Part shown: piece after piece, positions 60,699 to 64,000 of the stretch
How the letters are laid out: the number at the start of each line of letters is the position of its first letter
Position numbering within the stretch: the first letter of the stretch is position 1
DNA from: CAYTGR01 sp964437445
Lineage (GTDB): Bacteria; Chloroflexota; Anaerolineae; B4-G1; SLSP01
Length of the DNA: 64,000 nt
Assembly: GCA_964437445.1 (NCBI GenBank)
Contig: CAYTGR010000004.1
Location: 77,805-141,804, forward strand
Reading direction: 5' to 3'
Position numbers and translations under genes: made by a program
The notes under the pieces: model-generated
The model's database searches: none
What the model was told of the DNA's origin: nothing
Seen by the model: only the letters and a program-made list of their open reading frames with translations

Positions 60699-61601
60699 GC
60701 CTTTGTGGACCGGCTGGCGTTGGAGCACTGGGGCCGGCCCATCGGGCTTTTCGGCTCCTACGAGTGCGTGGATGACCCGGCCGGCGCGGCGCTGCTGTTG
60801 GGCGCCGCGCGCGACTGGCTCCGCGCGCGGGGGATGACCCGGCTGCGCGGCCCCTGGAGCTTCGCCTCGCAGGAGTGGGGGCTGGTTGTGGAGGGCTTCA
60901 CGCCGCCGCCGGTGATCCTGGCCCCCTACAATCCGCCCTATTACAACGACCAGCTGGTCGCCAACGGGCTGACCAAGGCGAAGGATCTGCTCGTCTATTA
61001 CGGCGACCGGGCCGAGGGGTACGAAATCCCGCCGCGCTACCTGACGCTGACCGACCGCGTGCGGGAGCGGTACGGCGTCACCGTCCGGGGGTTGGACATG
61101 GCGCGGCTGGAGGAGGAGGTCGCCACGCTCGTCGCCGTCTCCAACCGGGCGCTGGCCGGCAACTGGGGCTACTACCCGGTCACGGAGGCCGAGGCGCGCG
61201 CGCTGGCCCACGACCTCAAACAGGTCGTCAACCCGGCGGCGCTGCTACTGGCCGAGGACGCGCAGGGCGCGCCGGTCGGCTTCGCCATGTCGCTGCCGGA
61301 TATCAACCGGCTGCTGCACGGGCTGGACGGCCGCCTCTTCCCGTTCGGCTGGCTGAAGCTGCTGGTGGGACTGCCGCGCCTGCGCCAGTACCGGATGTGG
61401 GCGCTGGGCGTCGTCCCGGAGTACCAGGGGAAGGGGATAGATGCGCTGCTCTACCGCCACACCTACGAGGCGCTCGCCCCGCGCGGCGTCCGGCTGGAGA
61501 TCAACTACGTCCTGGAGGACAACGTCCCCATGAACAACGCGCTGCGCCACCTCGCCGTCAAACCGCTGCGGCGCTACCGCGTCTACGAGGGGGAGGTCTG
61601 A
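60699..61601 (+). CDS. GNAT-like protein of the YghO type, 5' end lost in gap
   Basis: The 300 visible residues begin in the gap, reading AFVDRLALEHWGRPIGLFGSYECVDD. Blocks LRGPWSFASQEWGLVVEGFTPPPVILAPYNPPYYNDQLVANGLTKAKDLLVYY are typical of the YghO-like group. The C-terminal half MWALGVVPEYQGKGIDALLYRHTYEALAPRGVRLEINYVLEDNVPMNNAL is an acetyl-CoA-binding GNAT core. Substrate unknown. A GTG at 60705 is not the real start; the frame enters from the Ns. Confidence 0.8.
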   Translation, partial: AFVDRLALEHWGRPIGLFGSYECVDDPAGAALLLGAARDWLRARGMTRLRGPWSFASQEWGLVVEGFTPPPVILAPYNPPYYNDQLVANGLTKAKDLLVYYGDRAEGYEIPPRYLTLTDRVRERYGVTVRGLDMARLEEEVATLVAVSNRALAGNWGYYPVTEAEARALAHDLKQVVNPAALLLAEDAQGAPVGFAMSLPDINRLLHGLDGRLFPFGWLKLLVGLPRLRQYRMWALGVVPEYQGKGIDALLYRHTYEALAPRGVRLEINYVLEDNVPMNNALRHLAVKPLRRYRVYEGEV

Positions 61602-61618
61602 ACGGCAAGCGGCGCTTG

Positions 61619-61655
61619 TTGCGTATTGCGTATTGCGTTGCATTGATGCTATAAT
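61619..61655 (+). promoter_or_regulatory. Heptamer tract and promoter of the hicBA locus
   Basis: TTGCGTA, TTGCGTA and TTGCGTT form a 7-bp tandem tract (61619-61639). TATAAT lies at 61650-61655, with TTGCGT (61626-61631) as a -35 at 18 bp. The hicB start is 31 bp further on, behind GAGG. Confidence 0.55.
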
Positions 61656-61685
61656 TGGGATGAATCGTTGAAGGCGAGGTAAATA

Positions 61686-61904
61686 ATGCAAAGAACTTTT
61701 AACGTCATCATAGAGCGCGATGCCGAAGGGTATTACGTCGCATCGGTGCCGACGTTGCGCGGTTGTCATACGCAGGCCCGCTCGCTGGATCTGCTCATGG
61801 AACGCATCCGCGAGGCCATCCAGCTCTGTCTGGAGGTGGAAACACCACCGATAGAACTGCCGGCCGATTTCATCGGAGTGCAGCGAGTCATCATAGACGC
61901 ATGA
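61686..61904 (+). CDS. hicB: HicB-like antitoxin
   Basis: The 72-residue product FNVIIERDAEGYYVASVPTLRGCHTQARSLDLLMERIREAIQLCLE has the short HicB fold that neutralises HicA. It lacks the long C-terminal DNA-binding domain of some HicB proteins. Its stop overlaps the hicA start by four bases (ATGA), the usual arrangement for this order. Because the toxin partner is broken, the antitoxin may be a remnant or may act on other HicA copies. Confidence 0.88.
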   Translation: MQRTFNVIIERDAEGYYVASVPTLRGCHTQARSLDLLMERIREAIQLCLEVETPPIELPADFIGVQRVIIDA

Positions 61905-62105
61905 CGCCTCATCATCCCCGCCTTACAGGTCGCCAGATGGTGGCTGTGTTGCACCGGGCCGGCTTCGTCGTCCGACGCGTGCGTGGCAGCCATCATTACC
62001 GTGGTGCCGGTCCACCGGGGCGAAATGCTGGGACCGGGGTTGTTAGCTCAAATTTTACGCGACTGCGAGCTCCCAGTAGATGATTTGCAGCAGCTCCTGA
62101 GATAA
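61901..62105 (+). pseudogene. hicA: HicA toxin, disrupted by an internal deletion and frameshift
   Basis: The first frame reads MTPHHPRLTGRQMVAVLHRAGFVVRRVRGSHH, the HicA start with the catalytic GSH His. It then continues with aberrant residues to a stop at 62083. From 61998 the other frame reads TVVPVHRGEMLGPGLLAQILRDCELPVDDLQQLLR and stops at 62105, which is the normal HicA C-terminus. The segment normally between GSHH and TVVPVH (about eight residues with a HPDGR-like motif) is missing. I infer a small deletion that also shifted frame. Assembly error is possible but less likely than a real lesion, since hicB is intact and no N is nearby. Confidence 0.85.
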
Positions 62106-62147
62106 AATTCATTGGGCCATGAGTTCTTTGGTGTTGGGGGGTACACG

Positions 62148-62504
62148 ATGAAAGCGCTACAGCCGTTTTTGAAGCCTCTGTTGTTATTGGGCCTGGCCCT
62201 GATCGGGGTCGTCGTCGTCAGCTGGATCGTTTTTCCGGACTGGCAGACGCAACCCGGCGGTTTCTGGAAGCTGCTGGGTGTGGCTGCCGTGGCGGTGATC
62301 GCTCTGGCTGGGGGCCTGTTGGGTGTGTTGAAAACATGGCGCGAGCTCCAATCGCCGGGCAAATCTAAAGCGCCAGCGCCGCGCTCCCGGCAAGACCAGA
62401 GCATGAACGGCTCGCCGGACGGCGAACAATCCATGAAGCACAGCGGCGGCGACCAATCGCAGAAAATGAGCGACTCGCCGCGCGGCAAGCAGCGGATGGA
62501 GTAG
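62148..62504 (+). CDS. Small two-TM protein with Met-flanked decapeptide repeats
   Basis: The 118-residue protein has two transmembrane helices (about 8-30 and 40-62) and a basic, soluble tail. In the tail three consecutive units begin with Met: Met86 NGSPDGEQS, Met96 KHSGGDQSQK and Met107 SDSPRGKQR, ending at Met117. The spacing is 10-11 residues (M-x-x-S-[P/G]-x-G-x-Q-x). The next gene's ATPase contains one near-identical unit. I do not recognise the family. The pairing suggests a membrane effector and its sensor, but this is inference. ATG 62148 has only a G-rich stretch upstream; an earlier frame start at 62112 is not supported by an SD. Confidence 0.72.
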   Translation: MKALQPFLKPLLLLGLALIGVVVVSWIVFPDWQTQPGGFWKLLGVAAVAVIALAGGLLGVLKTWRELQSPGKSKAPAPRSRQDQSMNGSPDGEQSMKHSGGDQSQKMSDSPRGKQRME

Positions 62505-62522
62505 GGCAAACTTCAGTTTGCC
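62505..62522. repeat. REP-like palindrome
   Basis: GGCAAACT, a TC loop and AGTTTGCC form a perfect 8-bp stem, followed by TTACC. It lies between the small membrane protein gene and the ATPase gene. Confidence 0.65.
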
Positions 62523-62544
62523 TTACCTTTACAGCGAGGTTACC

Positions 62545-64000
62545 ATGTCCTCTCACCTGGATTACTTCACCGACCGCGAGGCCGCGATTGCGGCCTTTGA
62601 CCACCTCTGGGAGCACGAGACGCCCTGGATCCTGGCCTACACCGGCCTCTCGGGCAACGGCAAATCCACGCTGCTGGAGTGGCTGGAGGCCAACCGCTGC
62701 CGCCGCGACCGGCAGCTCTACGCGCTGTTTGGCCTGGAGGCAGCGCTGAGCGTCAATAGCGCCCTGCACGCCCTGCTGGAAGCGCCTGCCGTGCAGGCAG
62801 CGCTGCCGCGCGCGACTTGGGAAACTTATTGCGCGCGCCGCCGCGCCGCGCTGGAACGCCAGAATGCGCGCACCGTGGCCCTGAATCTGCACCAGACCAT
62901 GAGCGGCTCGCCCGACGGCCAGCAGACCATGACGGTGGGACTGGCCGAAGCGTTGCGCGCCATTGAACGCCAGACCGCCGAGGAACTGGAGGATGCCTGG
63001 CTGGAAGGCCTGAGCGCGCTGCCCGCCGCCGGTCGCCCGGTCTTCCTGCTGGACAACTACGACGCCTTTCAGGAACGCAACGGCCTGGAGGAATTGCAGC
63101 GCTTCTGGCAGCTGCTGGCCCGCGCCCGGCACTGCTGCTCTGGCCTGCGCGTGATCCTGGCCAGCCGCGAGCCGGTGCGGCACGTCAACGCGATCCGACC
63201 GTTAGAGACCGGATTGACCGATGCAGCCCTGGAGCTGCTAATGCCGGAGGACAGTGACCGTTTGTTGCGCGCGCTGGGCGTGAGCGACCCCGCTTTCCGC
63301 CAGGCCGTTTACGCCCGACTGGCTGGCGGCCATCCCTTGTTGACCCGCATCGCGGCCGAGGCCTGGCACGCCACCCCCGGCGGCCTGCCGGCAGCGCAGG
63401 TCCCGCAGCTCCACGGCCACGAAGCGGCCGCCGAATGGCTCCAGGGGCGGATCATAGACCGGCTGGCCGAACCGCTCAAGAGCGCCGTCCGCTGGGCCGT
63501 CCTGCTGCCCCGCTTCAACGCCGAGAGCCTAACCGCCATCCTGGACCTGCCGCGCCCCCTGACGGCGGACGAATTCCGCGCGCTGACCGGCTACGCCTTT
63601 ATCCGCCGGGTTCCCGACGGTTGGGCCGGGCACGATCTGGTGCGGCGGGTGCAGGCCGTCTACCTGCAGCGCGAACGGCCGGGGGCGCTGCGCGACTTCC
63701 ACACCCGCGCCCGCGACTATTTCCTGGCCCGGGACGAATCCCTTCTGGCGCTCTACCACCACTTCTTCATTGCCTCTGAGGAAGCCTTTGCGCTCTGGCA
63801 AGAGTTGGAGGCGCAGGCCGCTTTTCACTTTGACCACGAACGCTGGGCGGCGCTGACCACCTTAGCGCAAGCGCCGGAACTGCCGCTGGCCCCCGCCCAA
63901 CAGGCGGAGGTGGTCTACCGGGCTGGTCGCCGCCACTACTACCGTGCCGAGATGGACGCGGCGCTGGACTCCTACCGGCAGGCCCTGGCGCTCTTCCGCG
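62545..64000 (+). CDS. STAND-type P-loop ATPase with helical repeats (3' end outside window)
   Basis: At least 485 residues are visible. The N-terminus MSSHLDYFTDREAAIAAFDHLWEHETPWILAYTGLSGNGKST carries a Walker A motif (Lys40). VFLLDNYDAF is a plausible Walker B. RVILASREPV is a sensor-like strand, followed by a winged-helix-like region (EPLKSAVRWAVLLPRFNAESLTAILDL). TPR-like helices start near residue 460 and run past the window edge. Between Walker A and B lies HQTMSGSPDGQQTM (116-129), the same decapeptide found three times in the preceding small membrane protein. STAND ATPases act as signal switches, often in defence or cell death; a link to the membrane protein is inferred from the shared motif. 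SD is weak (GCGAGG) before ATG 62545. Confidence 0.8.
   Translation, partial: MSSHLDYFTDREAAIAAFDHLWEHETPWILAYTGLSGNGKSTLLEWLEANRCRRDRQLYALFGLEAALSVNSALHALLEAPAVQAALPRATWETYCARRRAALERQNARTVALNLHQTMSGSPDGQQTMTVGLAEALRAIERQTAEELEDAWLEGLSALPAAGRPVFLLDNYDAFQERNGLEELQRFWQLLARARHCCSGLRVILASREPVRHVNAIRPLETGLTDAALELLMPEDSDRLLRALGVSDPAFRQAVYARLAGGHPLLTRIAAEAWHATPGGLPAAQVPQLHGHEAAAEWLQGRIIDRLAEPLKSAVRWAVLLPRFNAESLTAILDLPRPLTADEFRALTGYAFIRRVPDGWAGHDLVRRVQAVYLQRERPGALRDFHTRARDYFLARDESLLALYHHFFIASEEAFALWQELEAQAAFHFDHERWAALTTLAQAPELPLAPAQQAEVVYRAGRRHYYRAEMDAALDSYRQALALFR

Noticed and set aside
61901..62083. Intact HicA of 60 residues
   Set aside because: After GSHH the frame gives non-family residues, while the true C-terminus continues in another frame.
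1..64000. tRNA, rRNA, CRISPR, integrase or transposase genes
   Set aside because: I looked at intergenic regions on both strands and found none with recognisable structure or motifs.

Overview
This window looks like a scaffold from a metagenome-assembled or draft genome of a Chloroflexota bacterium, probably a non-phototrophic, Anaerolineae/Caldilineae-like lineage. That placement is an inference. It rests on the high GC content and on the family mix: a GT-C transporter-like giant with a DUF2298 half, GH57, DUF4349, toast-rack-like and PA14 proteins, Ser/Thr kinase with FGE-like domain, a class IIIb cyclase/ATPase/TPR giant, and secreted giants carrying a YLPLV(L/M)R tail motif. There are three 100-N gaps. 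Two of them are flanked by identical 55-bp ends and are scaffolding artefacts; the third truncates two genes.

Layout. 1-6510 (-): a >2170-residue secreted protein fusing a subtilisin-like protease to two tandem 5'-nucleotidase modules, preceded by a promoter, a terminator-like hairpin and small leader ORFs. 7.0-18.8 kb (mostly +): xseB, envelope lipoproteins, a sensor kinase, DUF192, a LysM-M23 peptidase, birA, a phosphoesterase, a DUF4349 lipoprotein, an MBL-fold hydrolase (-) and a DUF333-type lipoprotein. 18.9-24.0 kb (+): a carotenoid operon crtI-crtB-crtY-crtZ-cruF behind a consensus promoter overlapped by a 12-bp palindrome. 24.2-25.4 kb (+): a phosphofructokinase with pyrophosphate-type signature residues. 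25.5-30.2 kb (-): a Ser/Thr kinase/FGE-like fusion coupled by ATGA to an unknown 844-residue protein. 30.5-38.9 kb (+): a soluble-adenylyl-cyclase-like giant and a gingipain-like secreted peptidase. 39.0-47.9 kb: a small CxxC protein (-), glgA, a GH57 enzyme and a 1662-residue GT-C-type membrane protein. 48.0-57.8 kb (-): a PA14 membrane protein, a four-gene block (PEP-synthase-like, PlsY-like, lipase-like, methyltransferase) and a MacAB-like adaptor plus permease without ATPase. 58.0-64.0 kb (+): elp3 with a repeat-derived insert, a kinase-like fragment, a GNAT-like fragment, hicB with a frameshifted hicA, and a two-TM small protein next to a STAND-type ATPase that shares a Met-flanked decapeptide with it.

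Three patterns run across genes. (1) Degenerate tandem repeats with a strict 7-bp period but a different heptamer at each site occupy at least ten intergenic sites, and one 7+8-bp version lies in frame inside elp3. (2) Short palindromes with a 2-nt loop followed by a TAC-containing tail recur between genes. (3) Strong sigma-70-like promoters nearly all have a 16-bp spacer. The best candidates for something undescribed are the protease/nucleotidase fusion with its attenuator-like leader, and the small membrane protein/STAND ATPase pair sharing a peptide motif. No tRNA, rRNA, CRISPR array or insertion sequence was recognised.
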